Shown here: in pieces, positions 26,743 through 34,794 of the stretch
Layout: each line of letters starts with the position of its first letter
How positions within the stretch are numbered: position 1 is the stretch's first letter
Source of the DNA: Bacteroidaceae bacterium
GTDB lineage: Bacteria; Bacteroidota; Bacteroidia; Bacteroidales; Bacteroidaceae
Assembly: GCA_017645655.1 (NCBI GenBank)
Contig: JAGCNZ010000078.1
Coordinates: forward strand, 1-64,000
DNA length: 64,000 bases
Direction: 5' to 3'
Notes under the pieces: generated by a model
Told to the model about the DNA's origin: nothing
Databases searched by the model: none
The model's input: the letters and a program-made list of their open reading frames with translations, nothing else
Translations under genes and position numbers: made by a program

Positions 26743-27555
26743 ATGGAAGAACTTGTTTCTGTCATCATGCCCACCTACAATGGCGCTAAATACATTGCGG
26801 CAAGCATAGACAGCATCATATCGCAAACATATCAGAACTGGGAACTCATCATCACAGACGACTGCTCCAGCGACGACTCTCAGGAAATCATCAAGAGTTA
26901 TGTCGCCAAGGATTCCCGCATACGCGGCTTCTTCTTCGAAGAGAACCAAGGCTCCGGAGCAACTCGAAACAAGTGCATCGAAGAGGCTCGCGGACGCTAC
27001 CTCGCTTTCTGCGACAGCGACGACCGCTGGCTCCCCGAGAAACTGGAAAAGCAGATTGCATTCATGCAGGAGCATGACTATGCATTCACCTTCGCAAGCT
27101 ACTACACTTGCGACGAGGAAGGAACCGTCAACGGCATCATTGTCGCACCCGAGAAACAAACCCTCACCAACACCAAGCGCGACGACAAAATAGGCTTCCT
27201 CACGGCCATCTACGACACCAAACACTGCCCAAAGATGCTCATGCCCCTGCAGCGCAAGCGCCAGGACTGGGCCTACGTGCTCAGCATACACCAGAAGATA
27301 GGCACCGCCTACGCCATCCAGGAGCCCCTCGGCATATATCGCCTCCACCAGAACTCCATCTCGCACAACAAATGGTCGCTCATCAAGTACAACGCCTCGG
27401 TCTATCAGAACGTCTTCGGCTACGGCAAACTCCGATCCTATGCCTACCTCTTCACGTTCTTCCTGCCCACATACTTTACCAAACGCATCCGCAACAAGAT
27501 ACTGAACAAACGCTACAGCCAACTTTGGCAAGACTTTAGGAGGAGTCAATCTTAG
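26743..27555 (+). CDS. GT2 family glycosyltransferase
   Basis: 270 aa, GT-A fold. N-terminal VSVIMPTYNGAKYIAASIDSIISQTYQNWELIITDD and the metal-binding FCDSDDRWLP (DxD, about residue 90) are diagnostic of GT2 enzymes that add sugars to lipid-linked repeat units at the inner membrane. I use the ATG at 26743; an upstream GTG frame at 26719 reads out of the array region. First gene at the left border of the exopolysaccharide locus, directly after array E. Donor and acceptor unknown. Confidence 0.85.
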   Translation: MEELVSVIMPTYNGAKYIAASIDSIISQTYQNWELIITDDCSSDDSQEIIKSYVAKDSRIRGFFFEENQGSGATRNKCIEEARGRYLAFCDSDDRWLPEKLEKQIAFMQEHDYAFTFASYYTCDEEGTVNGIIVAPEKQTLTNTKRDDKIGFLTAIYDTKHCPKMLMPLQRKRQDWAYVLSIHQKIGTAYAIQEPLGIYRLHQNSISHNKWSLIKYNASVYQNVFGYGKLRSYAYLFTFFLPTYFTKRIRNKILNKRYSQLWQDFRRSQS

Positions 27556-27558
27556 TTT

Positions 27559-28362
27559 ATGAATTATATTGTTTTCCTTTACGTTTTGATATTAGGGCTT
27601 TTTACCAAGTTCACTCCTGTCGAGGCACAGCAAAACTATGTTCTGGTCTTTTCCGATGAGTTCAACCAACCCAATGGCAGTAAGCCCGACCCAGCCAAAT
27701 GGAATCGTTCGAAGCGAAATCCCAGCACGTCGTCGAGGTGGAACAGCAACTCCGATAAGGTCGTGTACATCAAGAACGGATCATTAGTATGCAGGGCCGT
27801 CCCCAACAAGTGGGAACCGACAGACACCGCAAAGATGCTGACAGGTGGCGTGAATACCAGAGACAAGTTTGAGTTCAAATATGGAAAAGTGGAGGTTCGC
27901 ATGAAGACCAACCTCAGAATAGGTAACTTCCCTGCGGCATGGATGTCGAAAACGTTCAAGGAAAAGCAAAACCTATATGGGGAGATAGACATCGCCGAAG
28001 TCTTCAGTAACCAAAAGAGGGTTCACCACACCATTCACTCACAATACACTCAGACACATCGGAAGCATGGATTGAAAAACACCTTTGGGAAAGCGATTGA
28101 TGTAAGTAAGTGGCATGTGTATGGTGTAGAGTGGACGCCAGACTATGTGATGTGGACAGTAGATGGTGAGACTACGGGCATCTTTAAGAAACCAACAGAC
28201 AAGAAGTTGCTGGATGAAGGTGCTTGGACGTTTGATTATCCTTTTTACCTGATTCTCAATCAAGCCGTGGGGGCAGGCCGTCCTGGAGGAGTGGCATATC
28301 CCAATACTAAGAAAATCTATGAGACACGCTTCGATTGGATAAGGGTCTTCCAACGGAAGTGA
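27559..28362 (+). CDS. Secreted GH16 family glycoside hydrolase
   Basis: 267 aa. Signal peptide to about residue 24 (PVEAQ). Catalytic GH16 motif E-x-D-x-x-E (GEIDIAE) at about residues 140-146 with the nucleophile and acid/base glutamates intact; LVFSDEFN at the start of the domain and WTVDGE downstream are typical of the beta-jelly-roll fold. GH16 enzymes cleave or transglycosylate beta-1,3/1,4-glucans and galactans. It sits 3 bp after a glycosyltransferase gene inside a polysaccharide assembly locus, so trimming of the cell's own polymer is as plausible as nutrient degradation. Confidence 0.87.
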   Translation: MNYIVFLYVLILGLFTKFTPVEAQQNYVLVFSDEFNQPNGSKPDPAKWNRSKRNPSTSSRWNSNSDKVVYIKNGSLVCRAVPNKWEPTDTAKMLTGGVNTRDKFEFKYGKVEVRMKTNLRIGNFPAAWMSKTFKEKQNLYGEIDIAEVFSNQKRVHHTIHSQYTQTHRKHGLKNTFGKAIDVSKWHVYGVEWTPDYVMWTVDGETTGIFKKPTDKKLLDEGAWTFDYPFYLILNQAVGAGRPGGVAYPNTKKIYETRFDWIRVFQRK

Positions 28363-28420
28363 TTGTTTATCACAAAATAGCGAACCAAGGATACTAATAA
28401 CCAAAATACTTTCTAATAGC

Positions 28421-29338
28421 ATGTTATATAGTAGTTTAGGTGAGGAAATAATCCATAAAGTTTACCATGCTCTTTTGTCTTCCATCAAGTGTGTGTTCGG
28501 AGAAACTGTAGAGTTTAAGGTGATTTATTTCCTGCGTACAAGAAAATACTGGGATAATAATAACCCTAAGGATCTAAATGAGAAACTATTTTGGTTAGCA
28601 AGATATTGGCGTCATCCGTTAATTGTTAAGTGTGCAGATAAGTATAGAGTACGTGAGTACCTTCAAGAAAAAGGATGTGGAGATATCTTGAATGAGCTGT
28701 ATGCAGTCTGCGACAAGGGAGAGCAAATAGACTTTGACAATCTTCCAGAGAAATTTGTCCTGAAATGCAATCATGGCAGCCGGATGAATCTTATATGCGA
28801 AGACAAGAAGACGTTCGACACAAGAGCTGCGATAAAGCAATTAAACAAATGGATGAAGTTCCAATACGGCAGGGGTGTGGAATGGCAATACAAAGACATA
28901 GAGCGCAGGATACTTGTCGAAAAGTATCTTGAGAGCGTGGATGGCAAGATGACAGAGTATCAGATATTCTGTTTTAATGGCAAGCCAATGTTCTTCCTGG
29001 TTAGGAATGACTTGCGAAAAAGTAAAATAGATAAAGAGAATGTAGAGTTCGCAGTATCATATACAATTGATTGGAAGCGCGTGTATATGAGAAAAGATGA
29101 AGAACAATTCGATTTTGAACTTCCTAAACCACATAATTATCAGAAAATGATAGATTATGCAACTCGTCTGGCACAGGACTTTCCGCAAGTCCGAGTGGAT
29201 TATTATGAAATAGATGATAAACTCGTTTTTGGGGAGTTAACGTTTACTTCTCATGGTGCCATCCAGTCAAATTACAAAGATGAATATGTACAATCGCTGG
29301 GTGAGTTGTTAATACTACCTCCTAAATACAATGATTAA
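28421..29338 (+). CDS. TupA-like ATP-grasp ligase (copy 1)
   Basis: 305 aa, ATPgrasp_TupA family. Conserved stretches: NPKDLNEKLFWLARYW, VKCADKYRVREYLQEKGC, FVLKCNHGS (ATP-binding lysine), ILVEKYLE, EYQIFCFNGKPMF and FGELTFTSHGA near the end, where the acidic residues bind Mg-ATP. TupA is named for teichuronopeptide synthesis, where amino acids are amide-linked to a uronic-acid polymer; an amide-forming role on the polysaccharide is inferred. The gene is AT-richer than housekeeping neighbours, as common in exchanged capsule loci. A second homologue is at 34795. It is convergent with the next gene. Confidence 0.78.
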   Translation: MLYSSLGEEIIHKVYHALLSSIKCVFGETVEFKVIYFLRTRKYWDNNNPKDLNEKLFWLARYWRHPLIVKCADKYRVREYLQEKGCGDILNELYAVCDKGEQIDFDNLPEKFVLKCNHGSRMNLICEDKKTFDTRAAIKQLNKWMKFQYGRGVEWQYKDIERRILVEKYLESVDGKMTEYQIFCFNGKPMFFLVRNDLRKSKIDKENVEFAVSYTIDWKRVYMRKDEEQFDFELPKPHNYQKMIDYATRLAQDFPQVRVDYYEIDDKLVFGELTFTSHGAIQSNYKDEYVQSLGELLILPPKYND

Positions 29339-29380
29339 TTCCCCTTCCTTTTCTTTGAGCAACAGGAAATTCATTGGGAA

Positions 29381-30187
29381 TCAATAAAACGTTTTTATCA
29401 GATAATCGATAGCTTCATAATTGTGCCTGCAGAATTGAGGCTTCAAGATTTTGCTTGTTGAAACGCTTCCAATGTCGTTAACAATAATATCCGGGTCATA
29501 AATAACCTTCATCCCATTTTTCCGGCAGAGCTCTGCAAGGAAAATCTCTTCGCCAAAAAGGAAGACAGGATAATCAATAATTCCGCAACGTTTGATAAAT
29601 TCTTTGGTAAGGATGATAAGGCTTCCGTGGCCTGCATATATTTGTCCAGGTTTGCAATCCTTGATTTCATTGATGTGATGTAGTAACTTCCTCTTTAACT
29701 TCATTAGAAGGGGATATCTGAACATAAGTCTTAAAAGCCTCATTTTCCTGGGTGAATATCGATTAATGGCCTGAGGATTGAAGTCTATGTGATGGGTTTT
29801 GGAAAGAATAGCGGGAGCAATCCATCCTGTGTCTTTTTCTGTTTGACGATTAGTGAGGGAAGTGAAAAAGTCTTTTGTTAGCGTTAAGTCAACGTTGCTA
29901 ATGATGGTGTAGTCGTAATCCGTTGGTTGAATCTTCCCCATGGCATACCTTACTGCTCCAAAGTAACCTCGATTCTGACCAGTAGGAAATACGTGAAGAG
30001 AAAAGTTGTCTGGGGTGTAGGCGGTTGGAATGACAGGAGCGGAATTATCTGCCACTACAACTTGTACGTCCACAGAGTGTATTGCTTCTTTTGCCGCATT
30101 ATCTATAGACAGCAAGTAGTTGTGAAGACAATCGTATGAGTTATAGTTGACACAATAGATGATGACATGTTTTGTTGACATTTCCAT
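29381..30187 (-). CDS. GT2 family glycosyltransferase (rhamnosyltransferase-like)
   Basis: 268 aa. IIYCVNYNSYDCLHNYLLSI at the N-terminus, VVVADNS, GQNRGYFGAVRYAM and ISNVDL (a DxD-like variant) place it among the GT2 enzymes often annotated as rhamnosyltransferases. A conserved FGEEIFLAELCRKNG follows near residue 205. It is the last gene of a minus-strand set that starts at 33125, 21 bp after the WbsX-like gene. Two close ATGs (30187 and 30181) are possible starts. Confidence 0.8.
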   Translation of the reverse strand: MEMSTKHVIIYCVNYNSYDCLHNYLLSIDNAAKEAIHSVDVQVVVADNSAPVIPTAYTPDNFSLHVFPTGQNRGYFGAVRYAMGKIQPTDYDYTIISNVDLTLTKDFFTSLTNRQTEKDTGWIAPAILSKTHHIDFNPQAINRYSPRKMRLLRLMFRYPLLMKLKRKLLHHINEIKDCKPGQIYAGHGSLIILTKEFIKRCGIIDYPVFLFGEEIFLAELCRKNGMKVIYDPDIIVNDIGSVSTSKILKPQFCRHNYEAIDYLIKTFY

Positions 30188-30208
30188 AATCCTTATATAT
30201 ATATAATT

Positions 30209-31297
30209 CTACAATTCGTCAATGACTTCCTTCACTGTCTCGAGATACTGATAGTGATGGATTGTGTCTGGTTCAAGTACTGCGCCTTCTGCCCACTCGT
30301 TCCATGCATTAACAAAAATGTAGTTGGTGTGATAATGGCTTTGGGTTTGCCGAATCTTCGATATCAGATAGTTTTTTAATTCCTCCTTAGTAGGTGGAAG
30401 AACAATTGTGCTTATTGCTCCTCGTCGAGGCGTATTGTCCCATCCTGTAAATATGCCTCCATAGGTTCCCTCTGGTGATTCCAGTGCTATAGATCTCTTC
30501 GCAACATCCTCAAAGCGGAATGGTGAGTTTTGGGGTATGCTTAAATGGAAGACAGCATTGATTGCTCCAATCACGATGCGGCGAATGCGTTTATAATTAA
30601 GTACTATCCATGGTTGGTGCAAATTGGAACGTACAGGTTCGAATTCCACTTTCGCAAGAAAGGGTAATGGACGTTTGTCTAGTTCCTGACCGCGCAGTGT
30701 CTCCACAAAGTGAATGCCGTCAAAGCCTTCCTTTCTTGCCAATTCGTTCCAGCAGTCCATCATTTCCTTTGCGCAGGGAATGCTTGTCGATTTGTAAATA
30801 AGGAGCATGGGACGGTTGTCTTCTTTGATGTAGCGTTTATCCTTGAAGAAAGGAAGGAGATAGTTGAAATGGGCTTTCCAGTCGTCTTTTGAGCCATAGT
30901 TTTGTGGCATCAGCACTTGGTGTGCCTTGCCGTCCCAAGTTCGTGCCCAAGGCTCATTTGCCCACGAAAAGCAGAAGTTTACATCAATGTCCTTATTGGC
31001 AAGCAACAGTTCTGCAGGTTTCTCCAACAGTAACTTGCCATTGAACCAATAGTGATAGAAGCAGAAGCCATAAACGGAATATTCCTTCGCAAGTTCTGCC
31101 TGCCAGCGCAACGTCTCGGGGTCGCTAAGGTCATAGTAGTTATTGTTCAATGGACACTTTGGTTGCTGATGTCTTTTGAAAAGGGGCTTGGCTTTCTTGA
31201 CGTTGACCCAGTCTGTAAATCCTTTCCCCCACCATTCGTCGTTTTCGGGAATGGCATGGAACTGGGGAAGATAATATGCTATGACTTTTGCTTTCAT
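30209..31297 (-). CDS. WbsX-like glycosyltransferase
   Basis: 362 aa. Start at the ATG at 31297 (MKAKVIAYYLPQFHAIPEND), the invariant beginning of the Glyco_tran_WbsX family; the longer open frame upstream reads antisense-like, basic residues and belongs to the preceding acetyltransferase region. WWGKGFTDWVNVKKAKPLF, FCFYHYWFNGK, FCFSWANEPW and FVNAWNEWAEGA are the family blocks. These proteins are found in O-antigen and capsule loci. The 4-bp overlap with the acetyltransferase gene indicates coupling. Confidence 0.85.
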   Translation of the reverse strand: MKAKVIAYYLPQFHAIPENDEWWGKGFTDWVNVKKAKPLFKRHQQPKCPLNNNYYDLSDPETLRWQAELAKEYSVYGFCFYHYWFNGKLLLEKPAELLLANKDIDVNFCFSWANEPWARTWDGKAHQVLMPQNYGSKDDWKAHFNYLLPFFKDKRYIKEDNRPMLLIYKSTSIPCAKEMMDCWNELARKEGFDGIHFVETLRGQELDKRPLPFLAKVEFEPVRSNLHQPWIVLNYKRIRRIVIGAINAVFHLSIPQNSPFRFEDVAKRSIALESPEGTYGGIFTGWDNTPRRGAISTIVLPPTKEELKNYLISKIRQTQSHYHTNYIFVNAWNEWAEGAVLEPDTIHHYQYLETVKEVIDEL

Positions 31298-31926
31298 TGT
31301 CGTTTGATGATTTGTGCGGGCACTCCTGCCGCAATGGTATAAGATGGAATATCGTGTGTGACGACGCTGTTTGCCCCTACAATTGCTCCGTCTCCGATGG
31401 TGACGCCGGGCATGATGCAAACATTGTTGCCCAGCCACACATTGTTGCCAATGGCTACTGGCCCCTTTGAAACTAAAGGCCTTTGTCTTGGATGAGTCTT
31501 TAGTTGGTCGGAGGTAAAAGGGCCGTGTGAGTTGTCTGTTATGAGGACGTTAGATCCTGTTAGAAGGTTGTCTCCAATCTTGATGCTTTGAATGGCACTA
31601 ATATGCACGCCTTCACGTATGAGACAATTGGCTCCAATTGTTATCTCGGGCGAAAAGGAGTCTCCATTATAGTGATCCCATGCTGTTAGCTGTGCATGTT
31701 TGCCTATCTCGGTCTTCTCGCCAATGGTTATATACTTTAGTCCTCTAAGGTTGATTGCCTTATAGCCGACAGATGCTCCACATCCAAACTTAGAAAAGCG
31801 TCGGCGCAGGTAACCTGAATACATGTAATTCATAAATGCTCTCAGGCTTGCTGAAAGTGGCAAGGGCATGATGTATGACAGGATAAGTCCGATGCAGTCT
31901 GCTATTCGTTTAATGAGTTTGCTCAT
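31294..31926 (-). CDS. Left-handed beta-helix O-acetyltransferase
   Basis: 210 aa of the hexapeptide-repeat (LbH, maa/WcaF-like) family. Repeats run from about residue 60 to 200: ITIGEKTEIGKHAQL, ITIGANCLIREGVHI, VAIGNNVWLGNNVCIMPGVTIGDGAIVGANSVV. The loop histidine region TDNSHG (about 130) fits the catalytic His of acetyl-CoA-dependent sugar acetyltransferases. Probably O-acetylates a sugar of the exopolysaccharide repeat unit. Located between the GT4 and WbsX-like genes on the same strand. Confidence 0.85.
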   Translation of the reverse strand: MSKLIKRIADCIGLILSYIMPLPLSASLRAFMNYMYSGYLRRRFSKFGCGASVGYKAINLRGLKYITIGEKTEIGKHAQLTAWDHYNGDSFSPEITIGANCLIREGVHISAIQSIKIGDNLLTGSNVLITDNSHGPFTSDQLKTHPRQRPLVSKGPVAIGNNVWLGNNVCIMPGVTIGDGAIVGANSVVTHDIPSYTIAAGVPAQIIKRQ

Positions 31927-31946
31927 AGTGGATGGCCTTGTGGAAG

Positions 31947-33125
31947 TTAATTATTTGCCAGAATGTCTTGATAGAACTGTTTTATCTTCTGAACATTGTT
32001 CTCTTTGGTGTAGAGCGTGTTTACCACTCGGAATGCCCGTTCCCTGTATGGCTGGTATTTATCAGGAGGGCACGTTCCAGTTTCCAAGAGCAGCGATGCC
32101 AGTTCTTCACAAGTGTTGTATCTCAGACCGATTTCTTTGCCAGTCAGTTCCAGCCCGTTGTCGAACTGTTCTTTAGTGCCGCTTGTGTTATGACCGATGG
32201 CAAGGCATCCTTGCATCATGGCTTCAGGCATGCAGCGACCAAACCCCTCGTGCAGGGATGGGATGATAATGGCGCGGGCTTTGCTCATTAGAGATGTGAT
32301 GTCATTACGGTCTCCCAGGAAAGAGACGAGCTCTTGCAATCCGTTCGTTGCAATGAAGTGCTGAAGTTCTTTTATGTATGGCCCGTCATTAAGGTGACCT
32401 GCAAGTTGTAGCGGGAGTGGCTTGGACGCTTGCCTGGCATAAATTAGGTATGCTTCAAGAAGGGGCATAACGCCTTTGGCTGGTTCGATGCGTCCGGCAT
32501 AAAGAAAGAAGTCCAGACTGTCCGGGTTCTGCAACGGCAGTTCTTTCTTTTGCGAACAGATGCCGTTGTAAACAACCCTGGAGGTTTCCTTCCCGTCTTG
32601 ATGATGATAGCGCTGGATGTCACGAGTAATGCAGATGGAATAGGAGCGAGGCGCTTCATCCAGTTGCCTGTAGAAGTGGCTTTTATTGGGAAAGTATTTT
32701 AGACCAAAGTCCAAATCTCCGTATTCGCGCAAGTGATAGACGTGCGGCAGCCCCAATTTCTGTGCCGCACAGAAGCCGATGTTGACCGGCCCCACATTGG
32801 TATGGACGATGTCGATGGCGTGTTTGCGCAAGATATGAATGGTGGTTCTTATTGCTATACGGTTTGTTATGAGTCTTGCCGCAAGTTTCGGAAGATATAG
32901 CAGTTTTCTGCTCAGTGTTTTCCCGCTGGGATATGTACGCATCCTGAAGGTCGTGGAATAGACGGGCACGCCCATCTCTTTCAGATCTTTGCAGATGCCG
33001 TCTTGATCAGGGACGATGACAATAGGACTAACGCCTTCCTGCATCAGGCCGCTCAGCATTTGCAAAAACGACTTTGTTGCTCCTCCGCTGCGAATCGTTG
33101 CGCTAAGAATGTATGCTATGTTCAT
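31947..33125 (-). CDS. GT4 family glycosyltransferase
   Basis: 392 aa, GT-B fold. Start at the ATG at 33125 (MNIAYILSATIRSGGATKSF), with the glycine-rich acceptor-domain loop typical of GT4. In the second domain, FFLYAGRIEPAKGVMPLLEAY and the E-x7-E-like SLHEGFGRCMPEAMMQG are clear. It transfers a sugar from a nucleotide donor onto the growing lipid-linked unit. A TATCTTTG -7 box ends only 4 bp before the ATG, so the mRNA is probably leaderless or nearly so. First gene of the four-gene minus unit ending at 29381. Confidence 0.87.
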   Translation of the reverse strand: MNIAYILSATIRSGGATKSFLQMLSGLMQEGVSPIVIVPDQDGICKDLKEMGVPVYSTTFRMRTYPSGKTLSRKLLYLPKLAARLITNRIAIRTTIHILRKHAIDIVHTNVGPVNIGFCAAQKLGLPHVYHLREYGDLDFGLKYFPNKSHFYRQLDEAPRSYSICITRDIQRYHHQDGKETSRVVYNGICSQKKELPLQNPDSLDFFLYAGRIEPAKGVMPLLEAYLIYARQASKPLPLQLAGHLNDGPYIKELQHFIATNGLQELVSFLGDRNDITSLMSKARAIIIPSLHEGFGRCMPEAMMQGCLAIGHNTSGTKEQFDNGLELTGKEIGLRYNTCEELASLLLETGTCPPDKYQPYRERAFRVVNTLYTKENNVQKIKQFYQDILANN

Positions 33126-33129
33126 GCTG

Positions 33130-33137
33130 CAAAGATA
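33130..33137 (-). promoter_or_regulatory. -7 box adjoining the GT4 start codon
   Basis: TATCTTTG on the minus strand, directly before GCAGC-ATG. It predicts a transcript with almost no 5' leader. Confidence 0.65.
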
Positions 33138-33364
33138 CGAAAAAAAGCGATAATTTAATAATAAAAAGTGGAAAATAATTTGCTTCGTACGCATACTGCC
33201 GTCATAATGCGCAGTGAATTGTTCATTTTCAAATTGACAAGTTGTCAAGTCATTCGCCTGTCCTGCTTGCTTTTTGCTATTTTTGCACACATTGTAAAAA
33301 GGTGAAAAATTACCTCGGGAAACGTGAATTTGGCTATGGTGACAGGTGACGTTTCCCGACGCGA

Positions 33365-33414
33365 CACGTGATGTTTGCAATCATCACACGTGATGTTTGA
33401 AATCTTCCCACGCC
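33365..33414 (+). repeat. 22-bp-pitch repeat array F (CACGTG type)
   Basis: CACGTG at 33365 and 33387 and a CACGCC variant at 33409, exactly 22 bp apart. The linkers are ATGTTTGCAATCATCA and ATGTTTGAAATCTTCC. Part of the left non-coding element. Confidence 0.85.
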
Positions 33415-33454
33415 TCGTTCACCGAAAAGACACGCCAAAAAGTGTGCAAAAACG
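33386..33454 (+). repeat. 69-bp inverted repeat, left arm
   Basis: Reverse complement of 40847-40915 with a single mismatch (C at 33404). The arms enclose 7392 bp carrying the opine dehydrogenase to export-protein operon. Confidence 0.97.
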
Positions 33455-33634
33455 GGTTGAAAATGCTGATTTTGCTATGTGCTGTTGTCAATTTGACGTT
33501 TTCCTCCGAAAAGAGCGTCTTGTAACAACCTCATTTTCAACTGAAAGCATTTTGAGCCATTTTCTTTCGAAAAATGAGAAAAAGTGTGGCAAGAGTGATT
33601 TCAAGCCGTTAGGAGCGGTTTGCTCAAAAAAGAA

Positions 33635-33664
33635 GTGTAAGCAAAACAAACGTTTTGCTTACAC
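33635..33664. terminator. Terminator after the exopolysaccharide export operon
   Basis: A perfect 13-bp stem (GTGTAAGCAAAAC, 33635-33647, with 33652-33664) and a 4-nt loop. The minus strand continues with TTCTTTTTT, fitting termination of the operon whose last gene ends at 33701. TTTGTT follows on the plus strand, so it may also stop transcription through the left element. Confidence 0.9.
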
Positions 33665-33700
33665 TTTGTTAAATTCATTAATCTGCAGTGTCGGAGTTGC

Positions 33701-34789
33701 TCACTCGGTGATGGCCTTCATGATGTCCTCCGTTGTGACGTCGTCCTTCTGCAGCAGGGACTGGATGGTGCGGGCGCCTTTCCTCAGGTCCTTGTCGAGC
33801 AGCGCTGATGCCAGCGAGATGATACCCTCCTGGATGGAGGCGTCCACGCCTACGATGTTGGCTACCGAGGTGTAGAGTCCCAGGCCCATGGGCACGTCTT
33901 CGTTGAGGTAGCGGTGGTTGATGACGGACGGTCCCTTGTTGGACGAGTCGGCAAACGAGCGGAAGACAGCCATCGCGTCGATGCTGAGGTCTTCCTCGTT
34001 GCGCCATTTCGCTGCCTCGAAATAGTCGAGGGGGTCGCATCCGAAGGCTTGCAGCACTTGGTTCTTTCCCTTGTCGAATGCCTTGATGACGTTGACGACG
34101 GAGGGTGTGAATGCTTCCCTGTACATCCAGAACTCCCCGCCTGAATACTCGATGCGGGATGCCGAGAAGAGGATGCCGATGGGGTGGACTATCATGTTTG
34201 GGTTGTGGAAGGCAGACTCGAGAATGTGCTTGCGCGAGTATTTGGTGTTGTCGAAGCAGCGGCTGAGCACGTCGAGGACATCGGAGGTCTTGCTGACGGG
34301 CAGCACGGAGACGGCGTTGCGCGGGTTGTAGAACGAGATTCTGACGTATTCGGAATTGACGACGCGGCCGTTGTAGGCTGTCGTCTCCCACTCGCAATAT
34401 GTGACGTCCTTCTTGATGAACCTCTTGAAGATGAGGCTTCCCATGTATCCCGGGGTCAGGATGATGAGCTGTCCGTCCCTGACGTAGGGTGCGATGAGCT
34501 CGGCCACCAGCGTGTGCTGCAAGGTAGTGGTCATGACCATGATGATGTCGCCGAAAGCGACGGCCTCCTTGGCGTTGCGCGTCACGAGGGATGGGCGCAC
34601 CACGAATTCGCGTCCGTTACCCTGAATGGTATCGTCCTTCACTCGGAAGCACTTCTCGCTCTGTATCTTATCGAAGAAACTTCCGTTCAGGCTGGAGGTC
34701 TTGAGCAAAGCAACCTCGTGGCCTTTCTCGATGAGCTTGGCGGCATGTATGAGTCCTGAGTTGCCGCATCCGATGATTGTAATCTTCAT
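33701..34789 (-). CDS. Opine (octopine/nopaline-type) dehydrogenase
   Basis: 362 aa. NAD(P)-dependent reductive condensation of an amino acid with an alpha-keto acid is the family reaction. Rossmann motif IGCGNSGLIHA (about 5-15); the C-terminal domain carries FHNPNMIVHP with the conserved His that acts as proton acceptor in octopine dehydrogenases, and EFWMYREAF. It is the last gene of the export operon, 5 bp after a TupA-like ATP-grasp ligase. N-(1-carboxyethyl)amino acids are known as amide-linked decorations of some bacterial O-antigens; I infer that this pair makes and attaches such a group. The gene is GC-richer than its AT-rich neighbours. Confidence 0.8.
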   Translation of the reverse strand: MKITIIGCGNSGLIHAAKLIEKGHEVALLKTSSLNGSFFDKIQSEKCFRVKDDTIQGNGREFVVRPSLVTRNAKEAVAFGDIIMVMTTTLQHTLVAELIAPYVRDGQLIILTPGYMGSLIFKRFIKKDVTYCEWETTAYNGRVVNSEYVRISFYNPRNAVSVLPVSKTSDVLDVLSRCFDNTKYSRKHILESAFHNPNMIVHPIGILFSASRIEYSGGEFWMYREAFTPSVVNVIKAFDKGKNQVLQAFGCDPLDYFEAAKWRNEEDLSIDAMAVFRSFADSSNKGPSVINHRYLNEDVPMGLGLYTSVANIVGVDASIQEGIISLASALLDKDLRKGARTIQSLLQKDDVTTEDIMKAITE

Positions 34790-34794
34790 GATGT

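Larger units (their letters stand above)
33270..33646 (+). repeat. Non-coding element, left copy of an inverted pair
   Basis: About 375 bp with no credible coding frame. In order: a TATTTTTG box (33278-33285), a CGGGAAACGT...ACGTTTCCCG inverted repeat, array F, a nearly invariant 69-bp block (33386-33454), a diverged tail with GTTGTCAATT, CTTGTAAC, GAAGCATTTT-like and CGAAAAATGAG words, and a GTGTAAGCAAA end that forms the first arm of a terminator. All of these words recur in the same order on the minus strand at 40657-41030. Confidence 0.85.
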
